From the NCBI GenBank assembly GCA_018417955.1, contig JACTVC010000025.1:62001-126000 (forward strand): a stretch of 64,000 nucleotides of DNA, read 5' to 3'. Below are positions 47,028-60,689 of the stretch, piece after piece. The translations under genes were made by a program, and so were the position numbers. The number at the start of each line of letters is the position of its first letter. Position 1 is the first letter of the stretch. The notes under the pieces were generated by a model, which saw nothing but the letters and a program-made list of their open reading frames with translations, did not search any database and was not told the DNA's origin. Source of the DNA: Laccaria trichodermophora (lineage: Eukaryota > Basidiomycota > Agaricomycetes > Agaricales > Hydnangiaceae).

Positions 47028-50000
47028 CACTTCAGTCACCCACCTTGACCAAGCTATTAGCTAGGAAATCTTGAAAAATTATCCAGGCTAATAGATCCTT
47101 TGGCTGGTTATTTTTTTGCCTCTGGAGAAAAATATATTATTGCATTGGGCAAAAATGTTTGGCCTTCAATATTGTGACTGGAAATATTTGGGCTGATATT
47201 TTGTATTGAAAAATATCCTAGCCATCTGAAAGTGGTTGGAAATATTTGAAGCATATTAGAGTGGTAGGAAATTTTTTAGCTGTGTGACACTGCTGAAAAA
47301 TGTTTTGGCCATGTCACACTGCTAAGAAATTTTTGAACCATATCATACTGCTGAGAAATGTTTTAGCCATGTCACACTGCTGAAAAATGTTTTGACCAGT
47401 CACACTGCTTGGAAATGTTTTAGCCATGTCACATAGGCAAAAAATTTCCTGCCAGTGTCATGGAGTATCTGGGGTCCTAGTTTCAAAAAAAAACCTTCAA
47501 AAATTTCTGACCATTCAAACTTTTATCTTCTGGATTCAACTTTTCTACAAAATTTATCATAAAGATCATTTTGGTCCTAAACTTGCCTTTTTAGTTTATA
47601 TTGTATTTTTATTATAGAAAAACCAGATTATATCTTGCATTCAGCTCTATCTATTGGTATTCAGCTATTTGTTATATAGTTATAGCCTCTGAATTCTGCT
47701 CTATCAGATAATAAAGGTTGTTACTAACTGCTCTTATGTTGAGTGTATATTAATAACTGCCTATAATAGACTAGCCTTACTTACTGAATTATTACTGATG
47801 TCTATTATTCTTGCAAATTACCAGAAGTAAATATTGGCTGATGTGTGAGCCATATTTCTTCACTGAAGTATGTTCCTAAAGACTAGAGAGAGTTTGGGAA
47901 CTGTCAGATTGACTATGCCAGCTTTTTTTTTCACTTTTATAGAGGTATATTTCTGAGAACTGCAGAGAGCTCTGAGGATTGTCAGTGTCTGAAGTTATAA
48001 ATATGTATAATATGATATGATATGATATGATATGATGTATTCATGTCTGTTGACTATAATGACATGCTGACTACCAGTACTTTACTGTGCCCCACCTATT
48101 TCTGCAGGAATGGCTAGAATCTCCTAGAATTCTGATCTCTCTATTACAAATACTTGAATTTCCTTTTTTAGATATAGACCTTAGACCTTGACAACAAGTC
48201 CTATTTTTTCTCAATTTTACCACATTTTCCAAATGATTTTCATTTAAAATAGTAATCTTGCCTCATTTACTCTGATTTCAGCTCTGCAACATTATAACCA
48301 ATAGTGACTACCATCCAATATTTTCTTTAATGTTTCTTGTATTTTATTGTAATTTTCTGGCAATATTTGCACAAATTACCTTATTTGGAAATATGCACAG
48401 ACCATGTGCACTCACTATACACCAACATTGTAAATAACAGTTATAGCTGAATGCAGAATGATAAGCCACGCCAGACTGACACATGCACAGGGCAGACTGT
48501 CAAATTTTCAAAGCAACATGATGGCTGAGTTCTCACCAAGTTCTCACAATGAGTCAAATAATTGATGTCACTGTAGTACCACAGTAACATTTGAGAGTCT
48601 GCTCTATGTATGTGTTGATCTGCATGACCTGTCATTCTGCATTCAGCTGTGATGGTATGTCTATTCTTTTTCTATTTTTCCCCCTGTTTTTCCAGCTATA
48701 TTTGTATCATTTACCATATTAGGAAATATCCACAGACTATGTATATGGTATCTAAATATTGTTAACAATAGTCTATTATTTTTCTCTTTTTCTTCTGAGT
48801 TTATGGCTATATTTTCATTCATTACCATATTTGGAAATATGCACAGACCAAGTAAACAGTACATCAACATTATCAACAACCATTTATATCATGTAATTTT
48901 TTCTTCTAATTTTTCTAGCTATATTTGTATTAATTACTATTTTAGCAAATGTGCACAGACCATGTATACAATACCCCAATATTGTCAACAACAGTCCATT
49001 ATTTTTCTCTTTTCCTTCTAATTTTCTGAATATAATTTCTTATTAGGAAATGTGCACAGACCATCAACATACTCTCTTATTTTTTCTCTTTCTTTAGTGA
49101 CTTTTTAGCTCCATTTTCATCAATTACCTTATTAATTTCTGTGGCCAGACCTCATTACACCATATTACAACAGCTACATAGAAATAACAAAAAATAGCAG
49201 TAGTGATGTTATAAGTGTGGAAAAAGAGATCACATGGTTGTATCACAGGATACATCATATGATATGTCACATGATCACATCACATGATGATGTCACCTGA
49301 CTATTATATATCACATGATTTGTGTCACATGACTTTATTATCACATGATTATATCACATGTCATATCATATGACTGTATCACATGATACACAACATAAAC
49401 AACTATATAATGCATATGAGATAACTATTGTTATATATTTTTTCTCTTTTATTTCTCATTTTCTGGCTATATTTTTACTAATTACCATATTTGGAAACAT
49501 GCACAGACCAAGTAAATAGTACATCAACATTATCAACAACTATTTACATTATGTGAATTTCTTTTCTTATTTTTGGATATATTTTCGTTAACTACTATAT
49601 TAAGAAATGTGCACAGACCATGTGAACAGTACCCCATCATCACCACTCTCCCTATTTTTTTCTGATTTTATTCTGGTAAAATTCTGTATAGTGGAATGGA
49701 TTATCTATGCATCAAATGCAGGAGCTGTCAATGGAATATCTCAACCCCAACTCTCATGGTGCCTCAGATATCAGATGAGATGCAGGCACAGATCATTGTT
49801 TGCCATGATGAGCAACATCTATCAGTGCTAGACATTACAGGCCTTGGTGGATGTAACTGGTCTCTTACTTCCCAATTTGTGGGTCACAATACAATACATA
49901 TAAACATGATTCCTAAACTCCATTATGCAAACAGCAGTGCAAAGCACTGTAACCTCTGCTACCTCTTGGGAAGTCCATGAGTGATTGGATACAGATGCAG

Positions 50001-52987
50001 GAAGGGATAACACCACAGATCTGATAAGACCTGCCCTGATAAACTGTGCTGACACTCGAACTCTTGGAGTAATGTCAATATAAGTGTCTGGCAAGCTAAG
50101 GAGAATTTGATGGTGCTCTGGAGTGTCACAAGTGTAGCTGTACTCACCTTTCCCAGAATGCTGCAGAAAGGTTTAGCAGGATCCTGCCAGAATGTAGGGA
50201 AGGGAAAAATGATGAGCACACAAAGACAGAGAGTCACAAGCTCTCCTAAAAGAGTCACAATCTACAGCTGACATTGTCACTCTATTCCTTCACTAAGCTT
50301 GATAAAGAGTCATGAAGACAGTAATACTCTTATATGCAAGTGGAAACAGAGAAGATGCATGTACAAAGATGCATAAGAAGTGTGACTCCTGTGACATGCA
50401 TATATAGAATCCATTGAATAGGGAATATATCTGATAGCCTGACCCCTCATACATGGGACTACTACTGACAAGTATGGAAATGGCTGGCATATCTGGGATC
50501 TTATCCATCCTTTACATTATTTACTTTCCATTGCTTAGCTATTGTGTCACATGACTCCCTTTTGTACTTGTCAGTAGTAGTGATAAATACCAATCAAGGA
50601 CATGCATGGATAGGCATGGAAGTAATACAACAAATAACAAACAAACATCTAACTTATAGTTGTTCATGTTCTATATCATGTGATACAGTCATGTGATAGG
50701 TCAGATGATGTGATGATGTGATAGATCATATGATGTGGTCATGTGATCTGTCTTTCCAGGAAAGATTTTGGCACTTACAATACCACGACTGCTATCAGAA
50801 AAAAAGGAGAAAAAATAATAAACTATTGTTGATGGCCTGTGCACATTTCCTATTCTGGAAATACATCCAGAGAGTCAGACAAAAAGGGGGAAAAAAGAAA
50901 TAGATACATGGTCTGGATACATTTCCTAATATAATAATTTAATAAAAATACAGCTAGAAAAATAAGAAAGGAAATTCAATTTAGCCCAAAAAATTAGAAG
51001 GAAAAGAGAAAAATAATGGACTGTTGTTGACAATATTGGGGTATTGTATACATGGTCTGTGCACATTTGCTAAAATAGTAATTAATACAAATATAGCTAG
51101 AAAAATTAGAAGAAAAAATTACATGATATAAATGGTTGTTGATAATGTTGATGTACTGTTTACTTGGTCTGTGCATATTTCCAAATATGGTAATGAATGA
51201 AAATATAGCCATAAACTCAGAAGAAAAAGAGAAAAATAATAGACTATTGTTAACAATATTTAGATACCATATACATAGTCTGTGGATATTTCCTAATATG
51301 GTAAATGATACAAATATAGCTGGAAAAACAGGGGGAAAAATAGAAAAAGAATAGACATACCATCACAGCTGAATGCAGAATGACAGGTCATGCAGATCAA
51401 CACATACATAGAGCAGACTCTCAAATGTTACTGTGGTACTACAGTGACATCAATTATTTGACTCATTGTGAGAACTTGGTGAGAACTCAGCCATCATGTT
51501 GCTTTGAAAATTTGACAGTCTGCCCTGTGCATGTGTCAGTCTGGCGTGGCTTATCATTCTGCATTCAGCTATAACTGTTATTTACAATGTTGGTGTATAG
51601 TGAGTGCACATGGTCTGTGCATATTTCCAAATAAGGTAATTTGTGCAAATATTGCCAGAAAATTACAATAAAATACAAGAAACATTAAAGAAAATATTGG
51701 ATGGTAGTCACTATTGGTTATAATGTTGCAGAGCTGAAATCAGAGTAAATGAGGCAAGATTACTATTTTAAATGAAAATCATTTGGAAAATGTGGTAAAA
51801 TTGAGAAAAAATAGGACTTGTTGTCAAGGTCTAAGGTCTATATCTAAAAAAGGAAATTCAAGTATTTGTAATAGAGAGATCAGAATTCTAGGAGATTCTA
51901 GCCATTCCTGCAGAAATAGGTGGGGCACAGTAAAGTACTGGTAGTCAGCATGTCATTATAGTCAACAGACATGAATACATCATATCATATCATATCATAT
52001 CATATTATACATATTTATAACTTCAGACACTGACAATCCTCAGAGCTCTCTGCAGTTCTCAGAAATATACCTCTATAAAAGTGAAAAAAAAAGCTGGCAT
52101 AGTCAATCTGACAGTTCCCAAACTCTCTCTAGTCTTTAGGAACATACTTCAGTGAAGAAATATGGCTCACACATCAGCCAATATTTACTTCTGGTAATTT
52201 GCAAGAATAATAGACATCAGTAATAATTCAGTAAGTAAGGCTAGTCTATTATAGGCAGTTATTAATATACACTCAACATAAGAGCAGTTAGTAACAACCT
52301 TTATTATCTGATAGAGCAGAATTCAGAGGCTATAACTATATAACAAATAGCTGAATACCAATAGATAGAGCTGAATGCAAGATATAATCTGGTTTTTCTA
52401 TAATAAAAATACAATATAAACTAAAAAGGCAAGTTTAGGACCAAAATGATCTTTATGATAAATTTTGTAGAAAAGTTGAATCCAGAAGATAAAAGTTTGA
52501 ATGGTCAGAAATTTTTGAAGGTTTTTTTTTGAAACTAGGACCCCAGATACTCCATGACACTGGCAGGAAATTTTTTGCCTATGTGACATGGCTAAAACAT
52601 TTCCAAGCAGTGTGACTGGTCAAAACATTTTTCAGCAGTGTGACATGGCTAAAACATTTCTCAGCAGTATGATATGGTTCAAAAATTTCTTAGCAGTGTG
52701 ACATGGCCAAAACATTTTTCAGCAGTGTCACACAGCTAAAAAATTTCCTACCACTCTAATATGCTTCAAATATTTCCAACCACTTTCAGATGGCTAGGAT
52801 ATTTTTCAATACAAAATATCAGCCCAAATATTTCCAGTCACAATATTGAAGGCCAAACATTTTTGCCCAATGCAATAATATATTTTTCTCCAGAGGCAAA
52901 AAAATAACCAGCCAAAGGATCTATTAGCCTGGATAATTTTTCAAGATTTCCTAGCTAATAGCTTGGTCAAGGTGGGTGACTGAAGTG
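47028..52987. mobile_element. Element C: 6-kb large inverted-repeat element sharing termini with A
   Basis: The ends are CACTTCAGTCACCCACC and its reverse complement. Arms run to about 49030 and from about 50990 and look nearly identical. They share with A the subterminal palindrome (AAGCTATTAGC / GGCTAATAG), the GAAATGTTTTAGCCATG repeat field and the GTATCTGGGGTCC block, then diverge to AT-rich sequence with an (ATATG)n run (about 48005 and 51985). The centre (49030-50990) has a field of TCACATGA motifs (49210-49400, 50670-50750) and no recognisable gene. There is no target duplication, because the left flank is FB2 and the right flank is B'. Confidence 0.8.
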
Positions 52988-54854
52988 AAGATATTGTGGT
53001 TATATATCCTGGTTCAAGATATAGTTGAAAGATATAAGAAATCTTCTTCAAAATGTTTGTACTGACAAGAAATGTTTGTGAAACATTTCTTATTGTATTT
53101 GGAAATGTTTACAAGTTCAAAGATCTTTGACTGGATAAGAAATCTTTTTGTACTGACAAGAAATCTTTGTGAGATATTTCTTATCATATAGGAAAATGTT
53201 CACAAGTTCAAAGATCTTTGACTGGATAAGAAGACTTCTTCAAAATGTTTGTACTGGCAAGAAATCTTCATAAAATATTTCTTATTGTACTTGGAAATGT
53301 TTACAAGTTCAAATATCTTTGACTGGATAAGAAGTCTTCTTCAAAATGTTTGTACTGGCAAGAAATCTTCATGAAATATTTCTCATTGTACTTGGAAATG
53401 TTTACAAGTTCAAAGATCTTTGACTGGATAAGAAATCTTCTTCAAAATGTTTGTACTGGCAAGAAATCTTCATGAAATATTTCTTATTGTACTTGGAAAT
53501 GTTTACAAGTTCAAAGATCTTTGACTTGATAAGAAATCTTCTTCAAAATGTTTGTATTAACAAGAAATCTTTAGCTTGTGAAGAATTCTTTTAAATAAAT
53601 ATTTGGAAGCAAGAAATGGTTTTGCAAACTAAGAAATCTTTATGAATATTTGGATAGTTTTGACAGGTTAAGAAAGGTTTGAGTTTTTTTTAATGATGAA
53701 CACAGCAGATAGAAGGGTGTTGGTGAAAATAGTGGGGGAAAGCTGCTGGGTGATGCTAACTTGGTTGAGTTTCAAATGGTGAACATGGCTGATAGAAGGG
53801 GGGTGTTGGTGAAAACAATAAGGGAAAGCTGCTAAGGGATGCTAACTTGGTTGTATTTTAAATGGTGAACATGGCAGATAGAAGGGGGTGTTGGTGAAAA
53901 CAATGGGGAAAAGCTGCTGAGGGATGCTGACTTGGTTGAGTTTTGAATGGTGAACATGGCAGATAGAAGGGGGCTGTTGATGAAAACAATAGGAGAAGGC
54001 TGCTGAGGGATGCTAACTTGGTTAAGTTTCAAATGGTGAACATGGCAGATAGAAGGGGTGTTGGTGAAAACAATGGGGGAAAGCTGCTGGAGGATGCTAA
54101 CTTGGTTTAGTTGAGAAGTGGGATGTTAGTGAAAACAGACTTAAAGTGGTGAACATGACAGAGAGAAGTGGGGTATTGGTGAAAACAGACTTAGAGTGGT
54201 GAACATGACAGAGAGAAGTGGGGTGTTGGTGAAAAGAACCTCTGAGTGGTGTGAACATGACAGAGAGAAGTGGGATGTTGGTGAAAACAGACTTAAAGTG
54301 GTGAAAATGACAGATAGAAGCAGGGTATTGGTGAGAACAAACTTAGATGAGTTTTGAGGGAAAAAAAAAAGCAATGTACAAAATGATGAGAAAACTGCAC
54401 CAGAAAAACCAAGTTTTTTTCTTGAAATTGGGACCCCAGATACCCCATGACACTGGTCGGATATGTTTCAGCCATGTGACAAGGCTAAAAGATTTTTTAG
54501 CAGTGTGACATGCTTAGAACATATCCAAGCAATGTCACACCACTGAAACATTTCTAGCCACTCTGGCACACCTCAAACATTTCTGGTCAGTTTGACTTGG
54601 CTCAAAAATTTCTTAGCAGTCTGACACACTTCAAACATTTCTGACCACTTTGATATGGCTAGGATATTTTTAACCACAATATAACCACCCAAACATTTCT
54701 GGTCACAATATTAGAGGTCAAACATTTTCTACCCAATCCAATATTATATTTTCTCCCAAGGCAAGAAAAATAAATGGCTGAACAACCTATTAGCCTGGAT
54801 ATATACCTATATGTTTCAAGGCTAATAGCTTGTTCAAGGTGGGTGACTGAAGTG
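52988..54854 (-). mobile_element. B': solo right half of an element A relative
   Basis: Nearly identical to the right arm of element A from its inner edge (GATATTGTGGTTATATATCC) to its terminus GGGTGACTGAAGTG, with one 101-bp repeat set fewer and small indels. The left partner is absent; element C abuts it directly. Flanking DNA on the right starts CTGGACGGCAAC. Confidence 0.85.
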
Positions 54855-55170
54855 CTGGACGGCAACAGGATTCTTCATGCTGGGAGTTTTCAGTGTGTTA
54901 CTGGGTTTGGAGATATGGAAAGGTTGACTCGGCTAGCAGAGGCAGCAGGCAGGAGACCAGAAGGGAGGGCCAACTTGATCTTCTTCGAGGCTGGCCTGTA
55001 TAGATAGATATGAAGAAGATGGGAGATGTGAGACAATGAAACACGAACTGATTTGCAGGCTGTTCCTCATTGACAAGTTTACACTTGCTTGTGTCCAAAG
55101 CTAACGCAAACAAGTCCCCCATCTTGTTCTCAGTGAGCCAACTCTGTTCAATCAACGCACGTTGATCTCC
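54855..55170. other. Gene-free flank
   Basis: No supported gene; the short minus-strand frame here contains no recognisable motif. Probably 3' flank of the minus-strand gene that ends at 55171. Confidence 0.4.
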
Positions 55171-56004
55171 TCACTTCTTCTTAGGCTTGACTGGTTTCTT
55201 TGCCTTGGGGGGTGAACTTGCGACACCATCATAATCTTCACTATTGCCGTGCTTCCCAGAAACCAGTAAGTGTTATCATCATACAACCAAATTCCACAAA
55301 CCTCTTGCAAATCGTCATTGATTTCCACATCTTCATCAGATCCAACACCAACTTCTGAATCCGGTTCTGTCAACGTAAGTGAGTTGTGGGTACAGTGTCT
55401 CTCTAAGTCCTCACACTGTCTTTGTCCTCCTGAGTTTGAGCAACCGGGCAAGGTACTTTGGCACTAACAGGCCCACAGACTGGTTTGGCAGCACTGGCCT
55501 GTCTAGCAGCTTCTTCGACGACCATCGCATCTTCAAGACCTGCAACAGCCTTCCGCTTTTTCTGAAGCTCCTCGTGATCCTTTCTAGATTGTTCAGTGCA
55601 ATCTGACTTATCTTTGCCAACTTCGGCAGAACTTTTCCAAGGTCTAGTCGGACTGACATCAACCATCCCAGGCTGTTTGCATTCCCTGGCTGAGTACAGG
55701 GAAGGTCTTCATGCCCTGGATCGCATAGCCGAGGATCTATGACCGATTCGTCGAATTCCTCTGGCTAGCAAACAAATCAGTTTGGCGATAAATCCTCAGG
55801 TAAGTAAATCAATTTTATTCACCTCTACCTCAACCCAACCCTTAGGCATCTTTTTTTTTGGTGGAACAACAGGCGTGGGTGCATCACCTGCCATCTAAAC
55901 GTCATCAATGTCAAGATCAAGGTTTGTGAATCAGAACTCACTGCAATAGGTGCTGGTGCACCCTTCCTTTTGGTCCAAACCATTGAGCGCTGAGTGGACT
56001 TCAT
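55171..56004 (-). CDS. Accessory protein beside Plavaka, exon structure uncertain
   Basis: A model on the minus strand starts at 56004 (MKSTQRSMVWTKRKGAP), splices to MAGDAPTPVVPPKKK then MPKGWVEVE, and continues with PEEFDESVIDPRLCDPG. A charged helical region (KDHEELQKKRKAVAGLED) lies in 55403-55666, with an acidic segment (DSEVGVGSDEDVEIND) and a basic end (PPKAKKPVKPKKK) stopping at 55171. The passage from the PEEF exon into the KDHEEL frame needs either an unseen intron or a frameshift, so the gene may be damaged. Charge pattern and divergence from the transposase (163 bp between starts) suggest a DNA-associated partner of the Plavaka unit. Function unknown. Confidence 0.4.
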
Positions 56005-56167
56005 GTATTTTTTTGACCGTGACCTAAATTCAAGTGGTCTCTTTACTCTCTCTGTTTTTTTTTAGGGTCCGCTACTATACAGTTCATCAATGAAAAATGT
56101 GTTATGTTCTCACACTACACAGAATAATTTCCTACAAGTCCTCCAAAGTGTATCTGTCCTACTGATT

Positions 56168-59100
56168 ATGGCTTCCCACCGCCCCTTACGATTCATCTGC
56201 ATCACGAAGGCACCCACAGGGGTGGTTTGCAACCATGGGTTTCACAATCAATCAGGTCTCACTCAGCATATCCGGTCTAACCACCACAAATTCGCACCCG
56301 CTCCCCCACTGGACCCAGACCTACCACCACCAATCAATGACTTCGATGCAGACGCACCCAACATTGGTGATCTTGATGAAGATGGTCCACAACATGAAGC
56401 CAAGATCGTCAAACATCCAATCTTAGATGGTATGTCAAATATTTTTGCTTGGAACTCATCATAATATTAACACAATTGATCCAGGGATGCCATGTGATAA
56501 GGACGGTGTCGACCTGCCGCCAGGCACTCTGCCTGTCAAGCGCCCTACTGACACAACCAACTACTCACTGTACAAGGATCGCACTGATTTCGAACTCACC
56601 AACTTTCTCTTCACCAAAAACCAGATGCCTGGATCCCAAATCGACGAACTCCTCGACATCTGGGCTGCGAAGTCGGAGGATCCTCCCTTCGCAGACCATA
56701 AAGACCTCTACCACACAATTGATTCGACAGCTGTTGGTGATGCTCCATGGAGTTCTTTCTCCATGACATACTCAGGTCCACGACCGGAAGAAGGCGAAGA
56801 AGTGCCTCCCTGGATGCTTGCCGAATATGAAGTCTGGCATCACGATCCCTGTACTGTACTCCACCAACAGCTTGCAAATACGGATTTCGACAGCAGAATT
56901 CACTATGTGCCTTTCCAAGAGACAGATGCAAATGGAAAGAGGCATTGGTCAGACCTCATGTCAGCTAATTGGGCATGGAAACAAGCAGTACGTTATCGGC
57001 CCATCATTTTATTGACACTGACGTGTTGACATCTGTTCGATTAGGATATTATAGCTGAGGACCCAGAGATGCATGGAGCCATGCTCATTCCTGTCATCCT
57101 TGGAAGCGATAAAACCATGGTGTCCATCGCAATGGGGCAAACAGAATACTACCCTCTTTACGCCTCTAACGGAAACGTTCACAACAGTGTTCGCCACATG
57201 CACAAAAATGCCCTCACAGTGATTGGTTTTCTTGCTATACCCAAAAGTAAGTCTAGGCTTTGAAACCCTTTCGTACCATCGAATTAGCATTGTATCATTG
57301 AAGTAGCTTTGTTAACTTGAATTCCTTTCTCTGATAGCCAACCGTGAATATGCAGATGACAATGGCTTTCAAAGATTTCGTCGTCAACTTTTCCATTCAT
57401 CTCTTGCTGCCATCCTCCAGCCGCTCAAACCAGGAATGTCAAAGCCTGAGATTGTGCTTTGTCCTGATGGGCATTACTGCCATGCAATATACTCTATCGG
57501 ACCCTACATAGCTGATTATCCGGAACAAGTTCTTCTTGCCTGTGTTGTCCAAGACTGGTGTCCACGGTAATTCTTACTTTATGACTCATTGCGCCGACTT
57601 AACTGATAAGACTCTGACATAGATGTACCACTCTACCACAAGATCTCGATAGAAAGGCAGGGCTGCAATCCAATGAACATCAAGACGCCTTGTGTGATCT
57701 CCTATCCCCGAAGACACTTTGGTCCGATTATGGCTATGTCGGAGATGTTACAGTGTGTACTCAAGATCCCTCAGTTTGAACCACCTTTAACCAATGTTTA
57801 CTACTAGCCGTTCACTGCCGACTTTCCAAGAGCCGACGTCCATGAACTCCTCACATCGGACCTCCTTCATCAGGTCATCAAAGGGACATTCAAAGACCAT
57901 CTCGTTACATGGGTCAGCGAATATCTGGTCATTGTCCATGGAAAGTCAGGAGCAGTGGCAATAATGGCCAATATTGATCATCAGTATGTTAATTTGCTTA
58001 ATACATTTGATACTTGTTAATATTTCTTGCAGGATTGCGGCCATTCCTTCATTTCCTGGCCTTTGTCGTTTTCCCGAAGGGCAAGGCTTCAAGCAATGGA
58101 CGGGCAATGATTCAAAAGCCCTTATGAAGGTATGTTTCATCTTGTCTCAGGTGACCCCATGTTTAACACAGCTTTTCGTGCATAGGTTTACCTGCCAGCC
58201 ATTGTTGGGCATGTTCCACCACAAATGGTGCAGGCTCTTGCCGCCTTCTTGGACTTTTGTTATCTTGTCTGCCAATCCGTTCATACAGAGACCACCCTGC
58301 ATGACATCGATGAAGCTCTAGCACGATTCCATGAACATCGCCAGATCTTTGAGAAGGTAGGGGTTCATCCAGAAGGCTTGTTGCTGCCATGCCAGCACTC
58401 GCTCGTTCACTACAAGACAGTCATTCAGCTCTTCGGATCTCCAAATGGTCTCTGCTCATCGATCATGGAATCCAAACACATCAAGGCCATCAAAGAACCA
58501 TGGCAGCGCTCCAGTCATTACAAGGCACTCAGACAGATGCTCCTTACCAATCAACGCCTTGACAAACTCACCGCCTCCAAGGTTGACTTCATCGCTCGTG
58601 GGATGTTGTTGGGCCCTCTTCCAGCTCTCGGTGTGGTGTTGGAGGCTGTTGAAGATGAAGATGGTGACGAGGATGATGTGGTTGCTGGACCACGAGTAAT
58701 GGCAGAGGTTTTTCTTGCTTGCACCCCAGGTACGCTCCTTTCCATTCTGTTATCAATTTCATACTGAATAATCTATCTGCCTTAGCCCACGGTTATCCCA
58801 GTCGGGCTCATGAAATATCACAGCATCTCGGTGTTCCACAGTCACCAACTTTCCAACACCTTATCCAAACCTTTCTTTTTGACCAACTCTATCCTGATAA
58901 TCCCATCCCTGGCTCAGAACAGCTGCTTAATCTACTTCCTACATTCGACGGCTGCATCAAGGTCTTCCACTCTGCTGTTGCTGAATTCTTTGCACCTAGT
59001 GATCCAGCTGGTGTCAGCGGTATGCATCGTGAACAGATACGAGCCACACCCTCCTGGCAAGGTGAAGGGCTATGTCATGACTGCCTTTTCGCAACAAACG

Positions 59101-59456
59101 ATCCCAACATCAAAGGGATGCTCGGGCTCCATGCAGCTCGCACCATTCTGTTCTTCTCCTTCAAGTTCAACCATGTTCTTTATCCATGTGCACTCGTCCA
59201 GTGGTTTTCGCTTGTGGGCAAGGAACCATGCAAGGAGATGGGGATGTGGATGGTCGAGCGTGACTGGGAGGAAGATGGAACACAAAGTATGGGCGTCATT
59301 CATGTTGACAGCATCCTCCGTGGGGCTCATCTCATTCCTGTTTACGGAGAGGAGTTTGCTCCTCGTCATATCAATTTTTCCAACTCTTTAGATTACTACG
59401 CTGCATACTATGTAAATAAATTCGCAGACCATCATTCTCATGAAATCGCATTTTAA
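56168..59456 (+). CDS. Plavaka-type transposase with N-terminal C2H2 finger, 937 aa
   Basis: Nine exons: 56168-56429, 56485-56987, 57045-57246, 57338-57566, 57623-57752, 57808-57983, 58033-58129, 58186-58729 and 58786-59456. All introns are GT..AG, and the sum is 2814 nt with no internal stop. Residues 11-40 resemble a C2H2 finger (C-x9-C ... F..QSGLTQHIRSNHH). The core has the string of motifs I know from basidiomycete Plavaka transposases: PVILGSDKT, YPLYASNGNVHNSVR, CPDGHYCH, QDWCPRC, ADVHELLTSDLLHQ, IKGTFKDHLVTW, FPEGQGFKQWTG, ALMKVYLPAIVGHVP and ESKHIKAIKEPWQRSSHY. Role: predicted DNA transposase of a cut-and-paste element; catalytic residues not assigned here. Intact as read, flanked by two minus-strand accessory genes. 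Confidence 0.85.
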
Positions 59457-59533
59457 TTTAACTGTGGTTAGTTACATGGAATGATCATCTCATAAATGGA
59501 ACAGGAAGCAAGATGAATTTGAGCTGCTAATTA

Positions 59534-60477
59534 CTAGAAATCTGTATTAACCTGAAGGAGTGCGCTAAGTGTCCCAGACATGCCCCCTGCCATCTCTGTC
59601 ATCTTGGCCCCAGCAAAAATCATAGACTCCCTTAAGAACTTTGCCTCCACCACCAGGCTGTCATAGTCCCAAGCAAGCTTGATGCCATCGTTGCATGACT
59701 CCCAATGAGCTGCATGCGAGCTCTCGAGCTCATCACATAGATCGTTGCATGTCTCCTGATGAGCTGCATGCAAGCACTCAAGCTCAGCACGTAGGTAGGC
59801 ACAGTTGGCACACATGTCATCGGTTTCATCAACTTTGATGGTTTCTTCAGCTTCAACTTCAATGGCTGGGTTGGATGGGATAGCTTGGGATACCCCATCC
59901 TGTATGAGGTCATACCACTGTTGGGAATTAATTTGAGAGTCAAGGATGCCGTTTGCATAAAAGTCACTGGACAACAAGAGAGGATCAGATAATGAACAGG
60001 CACTATAGTGTAGTATACTCACGAGGTTGTCTTCAAGGAAGCCTTCAGAGCACTCTTCCGAGCTGCATGCTTGCACTGTGGACTTAGGAAGACCTCAGCT
60101 TGTTTCTCAGCCACATGGACAGGGCAGTTAGTAGGAATCACCCACCAACACTGAGAGCCCTGAACATACAAACAGGCCATAGTTGATGGTGACTGCTGAT
60201 GGGCTGATAAGAGACAATAACCTGGTGTTGATGAATTGGCCGATGCAGTCCCATGAATAAGGTAATGAAGGGTCGGCCGGTGATGTAGATTTAGCACAGC
60301 TGGATCAGCAGGAATTACACCTCGAGAGCGAAGGACAACTATTTGTATATCGGCTGATGGAAGATAGCTATGCAGGATCAGTTGACAGATTTGAATGTTC
60401 CTGGGTTGGTGATCGGCCGAGGGTCTTGAATTTTGATTAGCAGAGTCAGCTGGTGGGACCCACATTATTGTAGTCAT
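59534..60477 (-). CDS. Accessory protein downstream of Plavaka
   Basis: Two exons (minus) 60477-60023 and 59966-59534 join in frame through a 56-nt intron with canonical sites. The first contains CWWVIPTNCPVHVAEKQ and FLSPQCKHAARKSALKASL, a Cys/Lys-rich module that may bind DNA or metal. The second is acidic, with a twice-repeated ELxxxHAAHxExCND motif likely to form a coiled coil, and ends in MTEMAGGMSGTLSALL. The N-terminal 100 residues look less protein-like, so the real start may be near 60190 or behind another intron. It is convergent with the transposase (77 bp between stops). No known family assigned. Confidence 0.5.
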
Positions 60478-60689
60478 GGCTTGGCTGATCAGTCCAGCAA
60501 ATGGATACTGCTACTGGGTCGGCCATGAAAACTGACAATTTCTAAACATGGGATCAGCCGATCTTTGAGCCAGCCTGGCCTTTTCAATATGGACTAGTAT
60601 ATGTTTTCTGCTCGGCTTCAAATCGGTAAAAGTGCCTGGGCTGCATCTCAGATAACGAAACCGATTTAATTTTAAATTGTTGAAGTACT

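Noticed and set aside
49696..49980. 94-aa Cys-rich ORF in the centre of element C
   Set aside because: No recognised zinc-finger pattern, AT-rich non-coding surroundings, no supporting exons.
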